This document shows, one piece after another, positions 16,777 through 25,620 of a stretch of 64,000 nt of DNA. The notes under the pieces are model-generated. The model was given only the letters and a program-made list of their open reading frames with translations. It searched no databases and had not been told where the DNA came from. The stretch is from JARDZU01 sp963730285 (GTDB lineage: Bacteria > Actinomycetota > Acidimicrobiia > Spongiisociales > ZC4RG35), in contig CAVSQY010000013.1 of assembly GCA_963730285.1 (NCBI GenBank), forward strand, positions 104,916-168,915, in the 5' to 3' direction. The first letter of the stretch is position 1; every line of letters begins with the position of its first letter. A program made the position numbers and the translations under genes.

Positions 16777-18141
16777 CTACCGGTGGTTGTCGGAGGCCAC
16801 CTCGCGGACTCGCGCCACTTGGGCATGCACCGAGTCCGGGCTCCCCCCTCCGGCACTTGCCCTGGATCTCACCGAGAGCTCGGGGTCGAGCAACTCCAGG
16901 TCATCGGGCTCGAAGCTCTGATGGGCATCGGTGAGGTCGATCGCCGTGGCGTCGGCCAGCGGCCGCCCCGACTCCTCCATCGCCAGGACCAGGCGCCCCA
17001 CTGCGGTGTGTGCCTCGCGGAAGGGAACACCTCGGGAGACGAGTCGCTCGGCTAGATCGAGGCCGGCTGTCCCCGAGACCAGTGTGCCGGGGGAGAACTC
17101 TGACCCGGCGACGAGCGCGGTCATGGCGGCCAGCGAGCTCGCCAGCACGTCATCGGCGTCGAAAACCAGGCGCTTGTCTTCTTGGAGGTCCCGGTTGTAG
17201 GAGAGGGGCAAGCCCTTTTGCAGGGAGAGGATCGAGGTGAGGTGACCGGCAACCCGGGCCGACCGTCCCCTGACCAGCTCGGCGATGTCCGGGTTGCGCT
17301 TTTGGGGAAGGGCTGACGAGCCGGTCGACACCTCGTCGCCGAGTTTGGCCCGGTTGAACTCCTGGCTGGACCAGAGGATCATCTCCTCGGCCAGTCGGGA
17401 GAGGTTTGCCATGGCCTGGGCACAGCAAAAGATGTACTCGGCCACATGGTCCCTCGACCCGACCGCGTCCAGTGAGTTCTCGAACACCGATCCGAACCCG
17501 AGCAACTCGGCGGTGCGGGCCGGATCGATGGGGAGTGAGGTCCCTGCCGAGGCGCCCGCCCCCAGGGGCGACACGTCGATTCGTGCCAGGGCATCATTGA
17601 ACCGCCCGGCATCACGCAGCGCCATCCATGCGTAGGCGAGGAGGCAATGGCCCAGAGTGGTGGGCTGTGCCTGTTGCAGGTGGGTGTAGGACGGGACCAC
17701 CGTCTCGGCATGGGTTTCGGCGATGTCCGCCAGGGTGATGGCGAAGCCCTCGAGTTGACCGGCTCTCTCGATCGCCGCCCGTCTCAGGTACAAACGCACG
17801 TCGAGGGCGATCTGGTCGTTCCTGGACCGCCCGGTGTGGAGTCTGCCCGCGACGTCCCCGGCCAGCTCGTGGAGACGGCGCTCCACCGCGCTGTGGACGT
17901 CCTCGTCACCGTCCTGGAACTCGAAATCCCCCGAGTTCGCCTCCGTGAGGATCCTGCCCAAGGTCACGGCGAGGAGATCGGCATCGGAGCGTTCCAGCAC
18001 TCCCGTGGCCCCGAGCATCGTCACATGGGCGATGGAGCCCTCGATGTCGTCCGACAACAGCCTTCGATCTGTGTCGTCGGTCGTGTAGGACCAGAGGATC
18101 TTTCCAGGGCCGGTCTCGAAACGGCCACCCCATAGTGTCAC
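16777..18141 (-). CDS. argH: Argininosuccinate lyase
   Basis: ArgH splits argininosuccinate to arginine and fumarate, the last step of arginine synthesis. The 454-residue protein starts LWGGRFETGPGKILWSYT. The fumarase/aspartase-superfamily signature is seen as GSSALPQKRNPDIAELVRGR, and substrate-binding blocks include HLQQAQPTTLGHCLLAY. Its ATG overlaps the argG stop (ATGA at 18138-18141). The signature has Ala where most ArgH proteins have Met (SSxMPQKKNP), a mild variation. Confidence 0.96.
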   Translation of the reverse strand: MTLWGGRFETGPGKILWSYTTDDTDRRLLSDDIEGSIAHVTMLGATGVLERSDADLLAVTLGRILTEANSGDFEFQDGDEDVHSAVERRLHELAGDVAGRLHTGRSRNDQIALDVRLYLRRAAIERAGQLEGFAITLADIAETHAETVVPSYTHLQQAQPTTLGHCLLAYAWMALRDAGRFNDALARIDVSPLGAGASAGTSLPIDPARTAELLGFGSVFENSLDAVGSRDHVAEYIFCCAQAMANLSRLAEEMILWSSQEFNRAKLGDEVSTGSSALPQKRNPDIAELVRGRSARVAGHLTSILSLQKGLPLSYNRDLQEDKRLVFDADDVLASSLAAMTALVAGSEFSPGTLVSGTAGLDLAERLVSRGVPFREAHTAVGRLVLAMEESGRPLADATAIDLTDAHQSFEPDDLELLDPELSVRSRASAGGGSPDSVHAQVARVREVASDNHR

Positions 18142-19328
18142 TCGATCTCACCCCCGCCGTAACCCCGGATCCGCAAGGCGTTCAGTGAGATGAATCCTTC
18201 GGCGTCGGCCTGTCTGTAGACCTTGTCCTCCTCGAAGGTTGCCGAATCCGGGTCATAGAGGCTGTTCGGGGACTTGCGACCGGTCACGGTTGCGCTCCCC
18301 TTGTAGAGGGTCAGCCGCGCCTCCCCGGTCACCGGCTGCTCGATCTCGTCGATCATCGACTGGAGGGCATCGCGCTCGGGGCTGAACCAAAACCCGTTGT
18401 AGACGACCTGCGCATAACGGGGCATCAACTCGTCACGGAGATGCATCACCTCACGGTCGAGGGTGATCGACTCCACCGCCCGGTGCGCCAGATGAGCGAT
18501 GGTCCCCCCGGGTGTCTCGTACACGCCGCGGCTCTTGATCCCGACGAACCGATTCTCGACGATGTCGACACGCCCGATCCCGTGCCGGCCGGCCACGTCA
18601 TTGAGGGCGGTGAGCAGCGGCACCGGCCCCATCATCTCGCCATCGATCGACACCGGGTTGCCGTGGGAGAACCCGACGACGATCACCTCGGGCTCGTCCG
18701 GCGCATCTATCGGGTCTGTCGTCAAGCGGAACATCCCGGTTGGAGGCGGGGCCCATGGATCTTCCAGCACGCCGCCCTCGTATGAGATGTGAAACAGGTT
18801 GGCGTCCATCGAGTACGGCGCCTCTTTTGTCACCGGCACCGGGATGCCGCGCTCACGGGCGTACTCGATGAGGTCGGCCCGGCCCTTGAGGTCCCATTCC
18901 CGCCACGGAGCTATCACCTTCAGATCGGGGGCGAGGGCCGCCGCCGACAGCTCGAAACGGACCTGGTCGTTGCCTTTCCCGGTGGCTCCGTGTGAGATGG
19001 CATCGGCCCCATGAGCTCGCGCCGCCCGGACCAGGCCCTCTGTGATGATGGGTCGTGCCAGTGACGTGCCGAGCAGGTAGTGGCCCTCGTACACGGCCCC
19101 GGCGCGTATCGCCGGGAACACTGCGCCGGTCACGAAGCGAACGCGCAGGTCCTCGACCACGGCCTCGACCGCGCCCGTCGCTATCGCCTTCTCCCGCGCC
19201 TCGCCGACCTCCTCGCCCTGACCGACATCGGCCGTATAGGCGACGACGTCGGCCCCTTTCTCCTCTTTGAGCCAGGCGAGTATCACGGACGTGTCGAGAC
19301 CGCCTGAATAGGCCAGAACGACTCTCAT
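18138..19328 (-). CDS. argG: Argininosuccinate synthase
   Basis: ArgG joins citrulline and aspartate using ATP. The 396-residue product starts MRVVLAYSGGLDTSVILAWL, the PP-loop ATP site, and contains HGATGKGNDQVRFEL, EAPYSMDANLFHISYEGG and VENRFVGIKSRGVYETPGG. The ATG at 19328 places the PP-loop at the N-terminus as in homologues. It leads the argG-argH pair. No argR-type operator was recognised upstream, and the other arg genes are not in the window. Confidence 0.97.
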   Translation of the reverse strand: MRVVLAYSGGLDTSVILAWLKEEKGADVVAYTADVGQGEEVGEAREKAIATGAVEAVVEDLRVRFVTGAVFPAIRAGAVYEGHYLLGTSLARPIITEGLVRAARAHGADAISHGATGKGNDQVRFELSAAALAPDLKVIAPWREWDLKGRADLIEYARERGIPVPVTKEAPYSMDANLFHISYEGGVLEDPWAPPPTGMFRLTTDPIDAPDEPEVIVVGFSHGNPVSIDGEMMGPVPLLTALNDVAGRHGIGRVDIVENRFVGIKSRGVYETPGGTIAHLAHRAVESITLDREVMHLRDELMPRYAQVVYNGFWFSPERDALQSMIDEIEQPVTGEARLTLYKGSATVTGRKSPNSLYDPDSATFEEDKVYRQADAEGFISLNALRIRGYGGGEIE

Positions 19329-19330
19329 GC

Positions 19331-20743
19331 TCACACCTGCTCGCCCGGATGGGGCCCGGGGTCTGCAAATCCGGTCTCGACAGCCCATTCCCGGACCATG
19401 GCATAGGCCTCCTCGACCGAATACGGCCCTTCCTCGATCCGTCGCTCCAACATCTGCCCAATGATGTCACCGATGTGCGGTCCGGGACCAATCCCCAGAT
19501 AGGCCATGACGTCATTGCCATCGATGGGGGGCCTGAGCCTGGCGATCTCCTCCTGCTCACTGAGCCGGGCGATGCGCTCCTCGAGGTCGTCGATGCGTCT
19601 TTGGATTGCCCGCTCCCGTTGGGCGTTCGCCGTGGTCACGTCGCAACGGACCAACTCGTTCAGCCTGTCCAGCAAGTCGCCCGCGTCACGCACATAGCGA
19701 CGGACCGCTGAATCGGTCCAGCCGGCGTCGAGGGTGTGAGGGCGCAGGTGGAGGAACACCAGCTGGGAGACGTCACGGATGACATCCTTTGAATAGCGGA
19801 GCTCCTTGAGGCGATGACGGGTCATACGGGCCCCGACTACCTCGTGGTGGTGAAAGGAGACTCCGCCCGGGCCGAACTGGCGCGTGGCCGGCTTGCCGAT
19901 GTCGTGGAACAAGGCCGCCAACCGCAACACCAGATCGGGCGAAGCCTTGTCCACGACTGCAAAGGTGTGGGCGAGGACATCCTTGTGGCGTTGGAACGGG
20001 TCCTGCTCCATGGCGAGGGACGGCAGCTCTGGGATGAAGTGCTCGGCCAGCCCCGCCTGGACCATCGACTCCAGGGCCTCCCCGGGGGACGGAGCGATCA
20101 TCATCTTCGAGAGCTCATCGCGGATGCGCTCTGCGGAGACGATCTCGAGACGGGCGCTCATGTCGGACACCGCCTCGAGAGCCTTCGAATCGGGCTGGAA
20201 CCCCAGGGCAGCCTGGAAGCGAAACAACCGAAGCATCCGCAACGGGTCATCCGAAAACGAGATCTCGGGCGTGAGTGGGGTCCGAAGCACCCCTCGGGCC
20301 AGGTCGGCGAGACCTTCGTGGGGATCCACGGGGACCATCGACATCAGAGGCAGGGCGATGGCGTTGATGGTGAAATCCCGACGAGCGAGGTCGGCCTCTA
20401 TCGAGTCGGAATAGGTGACGTGGGGCTTTCTCGAGTCATCGCGGTAGACCTCGTCCCGGAACGTCGTCACCTCCACCCGGTGCCCCCCCTTCTGGGCCGC
20501 GACGGTCCCGAACATGGCGCCGACGTTATGGACGGAATCGGCCCATCGTGCCAGCAACTGGGCGATCATCTCCGGTCGGGCGTCCGTGGCGAAGTCGTAG
20601 TCGTCCACCGGCCGTTCCAAGAATGCATCCCGGACCGAGCCGCCCACCAGATAGATCTCATGACCCGCCTCCTCGAAGAGGGGGGCCAACTGGGCCGGGG
20701 GTAGATCCGGTGACACCAGGAACTGAAGACGATCGGGGATCAC
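19331..20743 (-). CDS. cca: CCA tRNA nucleotidyltransferase (class II)
   Basis: The enzyme adds or repairs the 3' CCA end of tRNA. Landmarks are IYLVGGSVRDAFL and the metal-binding DYDFATDARPE in the head, RRDFTINAIALPL in the neck, and an HD domain (LRLAALFHDIGKPATRQF). The position next to the origin matches mycobacterial pcnA (Rv3907c). GTG at 20743 gives the 470-residue product starting VIPDRLQFLVSP. An ATG at 20818 would add 25 residues encoded across the 20789-20810 palindrome and is less likely. Confidence 0.93.
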   Translation of the reverse strand: MIPDRLQFLVSPDLPPAQLAPLFEEAGHEIYLVGGSVRDAFLERPVDDYDFATDARPEMIAQLLARWADSVHNVGAMFGTVAAQKGGHRVEVTTFRDEVYRDDSRKPHVTYSDSIEADLARRDFTINAIALPLMSMVPVDPHEGLADLARGVLRTPLTPEISFSDDPLRMLRLFRFQAALGFQPDSKALEAVSDMSARLEIVSAERIRDELSKMMIAPSPGEALESMVQAGLAEHFIPELPSLAMEQDPFQRHKDVLAHTFAVVDKASPDLVLRLAALFHDIGKPATRQFGPGGVSFHHHEVVGARMTRHRLKELRYSKDVIRDVSQLVFLHLRPHTLDAGWTDSAVRRYVRDAGDLLDRLNELVRCDVTTANAQRERAIQRRIDDLEERIARLSEQEEIARLRPPIDGNDVMAYLGIGPGPHIGDIIGQMLERRIEEGPYSVEEAYAMVREWAVETGFADPGPHPGEQV

Positions 20744-20788
20744 GCGCCCGGAGGTTATCGGTGTGATGCTCCTTGCCGTCAAACACGG

Positions 20789-20810
20789 GGGGCCGGCAAT
20801 TGCCGGCCCC
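20789..20810 (-). terminator. 22-bp GC-rich palindrome between the pilT-like gene and cca
   Basis: A perfect palindrome with arms GGGGCCGGC and GCCGGCCCC around AATT, 24 bases after the pilT-like stop. It is the strongest hairpin in this area. A T-run is absent (the following minus-strand bases are CCGTGTTTGA), so it is a probable but non-canonical terminator. Confidence 0.55.
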
Positions 20811-20834
20811 TCGTGCATTCCCCAGCGGAAGAAG

Positions 20835-21917
20835 TCAGATCTGAATTCCCGCAGCCATCGCCTTGGCTCTCATCTCGTGGACGTTGCGAGCATGGGGCAC
20901 TGCCACCGGAAGCTCGATCGACCGGGCAAGCACCAACTTGAGCAAGGCCTGGTCGATGGTCTGCATCCCGAAGAACTCGCTGTCCTTCATGATCTCGAGG
21001 AGGATCGAGGGCTCGGTGTCGCCCGTCATGATCCACTCCTGCACTCTCTCGTTGATGGTGAGCACTTCGCACGCCAACGACTTTCCGTTCTCCTGTCCTT
21101 CGAGAAGGCGCTGGCTGAAGATGGCCGAAAGTTGGGCAGCCAACTGTCCCCGCACCACTCGCTGCTGAGTCTCGGGGAAGAGCGAGACGATTCGGTCGAC
21201 CGTGTCGGCCGGGTCGGTGGTCCGCATCGAGCTGAGCACCAGGTGCCCGGTCTCGGCGGCGGCAATCGCAGCGCGAGCGGTATCGGCGTCGTCGAGCTCG
21301 GAGATCATGATCACATCGGTGTCGTGGCGCATGGCCCCACGGATCGCCTCGGCGGCGTTCGGCGTGTCCACCCCGATCTCACGCTGCACCACCACACTCT
21401 TCTTGTCCGGGTGCAGGACCTCGATCGGGTCCTCCACGGTGAGTATGGATACGGCTCGGTTGGCGTTGATCCAGTCGAGGATCGAGGAGATCGTGGCCGT
21501 CTTGCCCGATCCCGATGGCCCGGTCACCAAGAGGAGACCGGAATCCGACCTTGCCAGCCGCTCGGTGATCTTGGGAAGCCCGAGTTGTTCGAAGGTCTGC
21601 GACCCGGGTACGACTCTCCGCAACACGATGGAGTCCGAGCCTCGTTGTTTGAACACGGTGACCCGGAAGCGACCCACGTCCTGTCGCCCGTAGGCAAAGT
21701 CAGCCGACCCCGTCTCTTCGTACTGAGTCACGGCGCGGGTGGTGAACAACTCCTCGGCGTAAGCATGGGTGTCCTGTGGGGTCAGGTCATCCATCCCACT
21801 CATGCGTCGCAACTCGCCTGAAATTCGGGCCACCGGCCCCGAGCCCACTTTGAGATGGAGATCGCTCGCGCCGTCCGCTACGGCACGTCTGAGAAGCTCG
21901 TCGATATTGCTGGGCAT
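20835..21917 (-). CDS. PilT-like type IV pilus retraction ATPase, divergent
   Basis: The 360-residue protein follows the PilT layout: N-terminal PAS-like domain (about 1-100, GASDLHLKVGSGPVARISG), Walker A GPSGSGKT (133-140), Asp box TVEDPIE (160-166) and a C-terminal GMQTIDQALLKL segment. Two ATPase motifs differ from PilT: Walker B reads ISELDD (205-210) instead of the usual GEMRD, keeping the Glu, and the His box reads HLVLSSMRTTD with Arg232 where PilT has His. No other pilus gene is in the window. It may power retraction, or have taken another role. Confidence 0.85.
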   Translation of the reverse strand: MPSNIDELLRRAVADGASDLHLKVGSGPVARISGELRRMSGMDDLTPQDTHAYAEELFTTRAVTQYEETGSADFAYGRQDVGRFRVTVFKQRGSDSIVLRRVVPGSQTFEQLGLPKITERLARSDSGLLLVTGPSGSGKTATISSILDWINANRAVSILTVEDPIEVLHPDKKSVVVQREIGVDTPNAAEAIRGAMRHDTDVIMISELDDADTARAAIAAAETGHLVLSSMRTTDPADTVDRIVSLFPETQQRVVRGQLAAQLSAIFSQRLLEGQENGKSLACEVLTINERVQEWIMTGDTEPSILLEIMKDSEFFGMQTIDQALLKLVLARSIELPVAVPHARNVHEMRAKAMAAGIQI

Positions 21918-21986
21918 GTTCCTTCAGGATGAGTCGGGGTACAGCCATACTTATCGGAAGGACCGTCACGATATTGAAGGAACTTC

Positions 21987-22991
21987 TCAGATTCTCCAAT
22001 GCCTGGCTATGGCGATCCGAGCCCTGTCGAGCCGGGCCCCGGCCCCCGCCGGCGAAACCAGGGGTGGCCCGAATTCTCCCTCCCCGGACGATCCCAACAG
22101 AGTTGCCTTCACCGATGTGCGCAGGGCGTCCAGGTCGTAACCCCCTTCCAAGGCAAAGGCGATCCTGTTTGGTGGATGTGACTCGGCGAGGCGCGCCGCC
22201 ATCCACCCAAAGTCGTCGGCAGTGAGCCGAAGATCTGCCAGAGGATCAGCGACATGGGCGTCGTAGCCCGCACTCACTAGAACCCAGTCCGGATGGAATT
22301 GACGCATGACCGGGAGAACCAGCCCGGTCCAAGCCTGCCGATAGAGATCACCGGCGCTGCCCGCATCGAGCGGGATGTTCAAAATCGTCCCTTTCGCATC
22401 GAGGTCCACGTCATCGACATGGCCCTCGTATGGATAGAACGATCCCTGATGGATCGAGGCGTAGAGCACTTCGGGGTCGGGCCCGAGCATCGCCTGCGTT
22501 CCGTTGCCGTGATGAACGTCCCAGTCCAGGATGGCCACGCGATGCCCGTTGGCGCGCAGCCAGGCCGCGGTGATAGCCACGTTGTTGAAGATGCAGAATC
22601 CCATGGCCTGAGCCCTAAGGGCGTGATGACCGGGAGGCCGGGTCACCGCGAATCCGATCGAGTCGGTGCGCTCCATGAGAGTTTCAACTGTCGCCTTCAT
22701 GCCGCCCGCGGCGGTTAGGGCCGCCTCCCAACTCTCAGGCGAGACGATCGTGTCCATGTCCAACGCCCCACCGCCTGCGGAGCAGAAGGTCTCGATGATC
22801 TCGATGTAGGTCGGATCATGGACCAGGGCCAGATCTGCGCGTGTGATCCGGGGAGCCTCTATCTCTGAGAGTCCCAGCCCGGACTCGGCAATTCCCTTCA
22901 ACACCGCCCTCACCCGAGCCGGTCGCTCCGGGTGATGTGGACCGGTGTCATGAGCTGTCGCCGAGGAATGGCTCGCAACAACGACGTCCAT
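21987..22991 (-). CDS. Histone deacetylase family protein (class II-like zinc deacetylase)
   Basis: A 334-residue arginase-fold amidohydrolase related to acetoin-utilisation and acetylpolyamine deacetylases. Active-site blocks are complete: TRPPGHHALRAQAMGFCIFN (catalytic His pair), VAILDWDVHHGNGTQ (zinc Asp and His), VSAGYDAHVADPLA (zinc Asp) and LEGGYDLDALR. ATG at 22991 gives MDVVVASHSSATAHDTGPHH. The start codon lies only 18 bases from that of the divergent GNAT gene, so a deacetylase and an acetyltransferase share one promoter region. The substrate is unknown. Confidence 0.92.
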   Translation of the reverse strand: MDVVVASHSSATAHDTGPHHPERPARVRAVLKGIAESGLGLSEIEAPRITRADLALVHDPTYIEIIETFCSAGGGALDMDTIVSPESWEAALTAAGGMKATVETLMERTDSIGFAVTRPPGHHALRAQAMGFCIFNNVAITAAWLRANGHRVAILDWDVHHGNGTQAMLGPDPEVLYASIHQGSFYPYEGHVDDVDLDAKGTILNIPLDAGSAGDLYRQAWTGLVLPVMRQFHPDWVLVSAGYDAHVADPLADLRLTADDFGWMAARLAESHPPNRIAFALEGGYDLDALRTSVKATLLGSSGEGEFGPPLVSPAGAGARLDRARIAIARHWRI

Positions 22992-23009
22992 CCTCGTACT
23001 CTCGCATGC

Positions 23010-23741
23010 GTGGCGACGAGACTCCACTTCGAAGGCGACTGGCCCGGGCCGGTGGCGATCAGGCGCGGCTGGTCCAAAGCGTCCGCACGACGTTGGAATG
23101 AAGACGTGCCAGACGTTGCCCTCCGCCTGGATCGAGGGTCGAGCGAGTTCCTGAGACAGGCATCGGAGTGGATGCGGGAGACATCGGGTGCCGACGTGTT
23201 CTCCCCCGCTCTCTACCCGGACACGACCCGTGTCTGGAGGGCCGCCGGCTACGAGCCCCATGCAGAGCTCGACATCATGGAGCGCGCTCTCATCCGGGAT
23301 GACCTCGCCGAGAGCCCTGATCATGGGGGATCACTGGTGGCCGTGGGCTCGCCTCGCTGGGACGAGGTCGTCGAAGTGGACCGAAGAGCCTTCGATGGAT
23401 TCTGGCGAATGGGAGCCGACGGGCTGACCGAGGCCATGGTCGCCACACCGTCGGCGGTGTTCTTCGAATGGCGTGTCGATGGAGAGCTGGTCGCATATGC
23501 GCTCACGGGCAGCCAGCTCACGACATCCTTTCTTCAGAGAGTGGCCGTTGCCGGCGACGAGGCCGGTCACGGGATCGGCACCGAATTGATAAATGCCTGT
23601 CTGCGCTGGGCCACTTCGAAAGGTGCACAGCGTATGGTGCTCAACGTGCGGCCGGAGAACGTCGGGGCCAAGGGCCTCTATGCCCGGCTCGGGTTCAGCG
23701 ACACGGGAAAGAGCCTCCAAGTGCTCCGATTCGATGCCTGA
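23010..23741 (+). CDS. GNAT family N-acetyltransferase
   Basis: A 243-residue protein with two GNAT-like halves. The C-terminal half holds the acetyl-CoA motif VAVAGDEAGHGIGTELIN and NVRPENVGAKGLYARLGF; the N-terminal half is degenerate. GTG at 23010 is the likely start because upstream codons run into the divergent deacetylase. The arrangement resembles mycobacterial Rv3909-region genes only in position, not in sequence. The substrate is unknown; pairing with the deacetylase suggests opposing activities, which is inference. Confidence 0.82.
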   Translation: MATRLHFEGDWPGPVAIRRGWSKASARRWNEDVPDVALRLDRGSSEFLRQASEWMRETSGADVFSPALYPDTTRVWRAAGYEPHAELDIMERALIRDDLAESPDHGGSLVAVGSPRWDEVVEVDRRAFDGFWRMGADGLTEAMVATPSAVFFEWRVDGELVAYALTGSQLTTSFLQRVAVAGDEAGHGIGTELINACLRWATSKGAQRMVLNVRPENVGAKGLYARLGFSDTGKSLQVLRFDA

Positions 23742-23767
23742 GACCGCTCCCATGCTGAACTGATCCA

Positions 23768-25057
23768 ATGCCACCGCCCGTATCAGACCGCTACCGGTTG
23801 GAGATGCGTCTGGGCCGGGATGACGACATCGAAGAGTGGCTGGCGACCGACACGTCGCTGGAACGGCCTGTCTTGATCCGGTCTCTCGGGCCGGAGACCG
23901 ATCCAGGTCGGCGTCGCCAATTTGTCGGGAGCGTGAGCGAAGCGGCCAAGTCTTCCCATCCTCATCTCGCCAAGGTCTACGCGGTGGAAGAAGTCCGCGG
24001 CGGCGCCTATGCGGTTTGCGAGTGGACCGGTGGTGCCAGCGCCGCCGACCGGATGGAAGCGGGGAACCCCTTCGAGTTGGAGGAGTTCCTCCCGAACGCG
24101 TCGGGTCTGGCCGGGGCCTTGGCCACCTTGCACTCCAATGGTGGCGCGCACGGCTCGATCGACCTCTCCGCGATCTCTTACTCCGTTTCGCACCCGGCAA
24201 AGCTCGGCGCCTTTGGGCGTCGTATCCATGCCAATCAGCAAGGCGACGTGATGGCGCTGGCCGACGCTCTCGAAAACGCCCTCACCGGCTCGCCCCCGGG
24301 CGGTCCTCCACCTTCGGAGAGCATCGACGGCGTGCCACGCACCATCGACCTCGTGCTCCGCTCCGCTCAATCCGGGGAGCTGACCGCCGACCAACTGGAA
24401 AAGGCCTTGCTCGCCTCCCCCACACTGCGGCCATCCCGCCCCGAGCCCCTGTCGGCCTCGAGACGACTCCTCCTCGCTGCCGCGATCCTCGTCGTGGTCG
24501 CCGTCGGTCTGGTGGCACTTGGCTATGTGTTCTCCGGAAGTGGGCCGATCATCCCCATCTCCCCCACCGCCACCGTCCCACTGGAGCCAACTTCCTCATC
24601 GACCGGGACGAGCTCCACGCTTCCTGCCGGACCGGTCAACGTGGTCGGTGTCGCCACCTTCGACCCCTTCGGGGAGGGGGGAGAGAACGACGACGAGTTG
24701 CCGAACCTGGTCGACGGGAGCACGTCGACAGGATGGCGAACGGAGCGCTATCAGGACCCGCTGTCACTCCAAAAGCCCGGTGTCGGCATCAGCTTTCAAT
24801 TGGAGGGCCGACCGACCCGGATGCAATTGGTCGATCTGAGCGTGGGAACGACCTTCGAGCTCTATTGGAGCCAGGATGGGGCGGCAGACCTCAGCACCTG
24901 GGATCGCGTGTTGGGGGGCGCCGCTCCACCGGGTGTCACTTTCCTGACTCTCCCGGTCCGGTCGGACGGATATTGGTTGCTCTGGCTCACCGAGCTTCCC
25001 CTCCAGGGCGACGGCACCTATTACGCCGAGCTGTCAGAAGTACGATTCACCCCGTGA
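23768..25057 (+). CDS. Stand-alone MviN-type pseudokinase with extracellular galactose-binding-like domain
   Basis: The 429-residue protein has a cytoplasmic kinase fold (about 5-220), one transmembrane helix (232-255), a Ser/Thr/Pro-rich linker (256-290) and an extracellular domain like F5/8 or discoidin modules (291-429; VVGVATFDPFGEGGENDDE, LVDGSTSTGWRTERY). The kinase is inactive by motif: the VAIK lysine is Arg38, HRD reads HGS (128-130) and DFG reads AFG (148-150). In mycobacteria these domains are fused to the MurJ/MviN lipid II flippase, and the pseudokinase is phosphorylated and binds FhaA. Here there is no MurJ in front. The stop overlaps the sigM GTG. Confidence 0.9.
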   Translation: MPPPVSDRYRLEMRLGRDDDIEEWLATDTSLERPVLIRSLGPETDPGRRRQFVGSVSEAAKSSHPHLAKVYAVEEVRGGAYAVCEWTGGASAADRMEAGNPFELEEFLPNASGLAGALATLHSNGGAHGSIDLSAISYSVSHPAKLGAFGRRIHANQQGDVMALADALENALTGSPPGGPPPSESIDGVPRTIDLVLRSAQSGELTADQLEKALLASPTLRPSRPEPLSASRRLLLAAAILVVVAVGLVALGYVFSGSGPIIPISPTATVPLEPTSSSTGTSSTLPAGPVNVVGVATFDPFGEGGENDDELPNLVDGSTSTGWRTERYQDPLSLQKPGVGISFQLEGRPTRMQLVDLSVGTTFELYWSQDGAADLSTWDRVLGGAAPPGVTFLTLPVRSDGYWLLWLTELPLQGDGTYYAELSEVRFTP

Positions 25058-25602
25058 CCTCCCCACCCAAAGACGCCCAGTTGCTGGCTCGCGTGGTCGA
25101 CGGTGATCACGAAGCCTTCGAGGGGGTGATGCGGGCACACCAGGACCGGGTGTTCGCAGTGTGCCTTCGCACACTCGGCAACCGAGAGCAGGCTCTCGAT
25201 GCCACGCAGGAGGTCTTTTTCACCGTTTTCCGCAAGGCGGCGCAATTTCAGGGCAAATCGGCCCTGGGGACATGGATATATCGGATCGCGGTGAACACCT
25301 GCTACGACATGCTGCGCAAGTCGAAGCGTCACCCGTCAGAGCCGCTGCCCGAGCACGTCGACCCCTCCGATCCGGCGGCAGAGGACCTCATCGATTCAGC
25401 GGCGCTGCGGCCCGAGATCGAGGTGGCCCTGGGATATCTGCCGGTCGATTTCCGGAGTGCGATCGTCCTCTCCGACCTCCTCGGCTTGTCGCTGCCGGAG
25501 ACGGCTGAGATCCTCGACATCCCAATCGGGACGGTCAAGTCGAGAGTCTTCCGCGGACGAAGGCTTCTCGCCGAGCATCTGGGGAACCGAAACACGACAT
25601 GA
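25054..25602 (+). CDS. sigM: ECF sigma factor SigM
   Basis: A 182-residue extracytoplasmic-function sigma factor. Region 2 spans about 20-90 (DRVFAVCLRTLGNREQALD, ATQEVFFTVFRKA, FQGKSALGTWIYRIAVN) and region 4 about 125-180 (FRSAIVLSDLLGLSLPETAE, IPIGTVKSRVFRGRRLL). Position between the MviN-type gene, an anti-sigma gene and trxB-trxA matches mycobacterial sigM (Rv3911). The GTG at 25054 overlaps the previous stop (GTGA). In mycobacteria SigM controls envelope and secretion genes; that role is carried over by synteny. Confidence 0.93.
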   Translation: MTSPPKDAQLLARVVDGDHEAFEGVMRAHQDRVFAVCLRTLGNREQALDATQEVFFTVFRKAAQFQGKSALGTWIYRIAVNTCYDMLRKSKRHPSEPLPEHVDPSDPAAEDLIDSAALRPEIEVALGYLPVDFRSAIVLSDLLGLSLPETAEILDIPIGTVKSRVFRGRRLLAEHLGNRNTT

Positions 25603-25620
25603 CAGCATCAAAGGCTTTGA

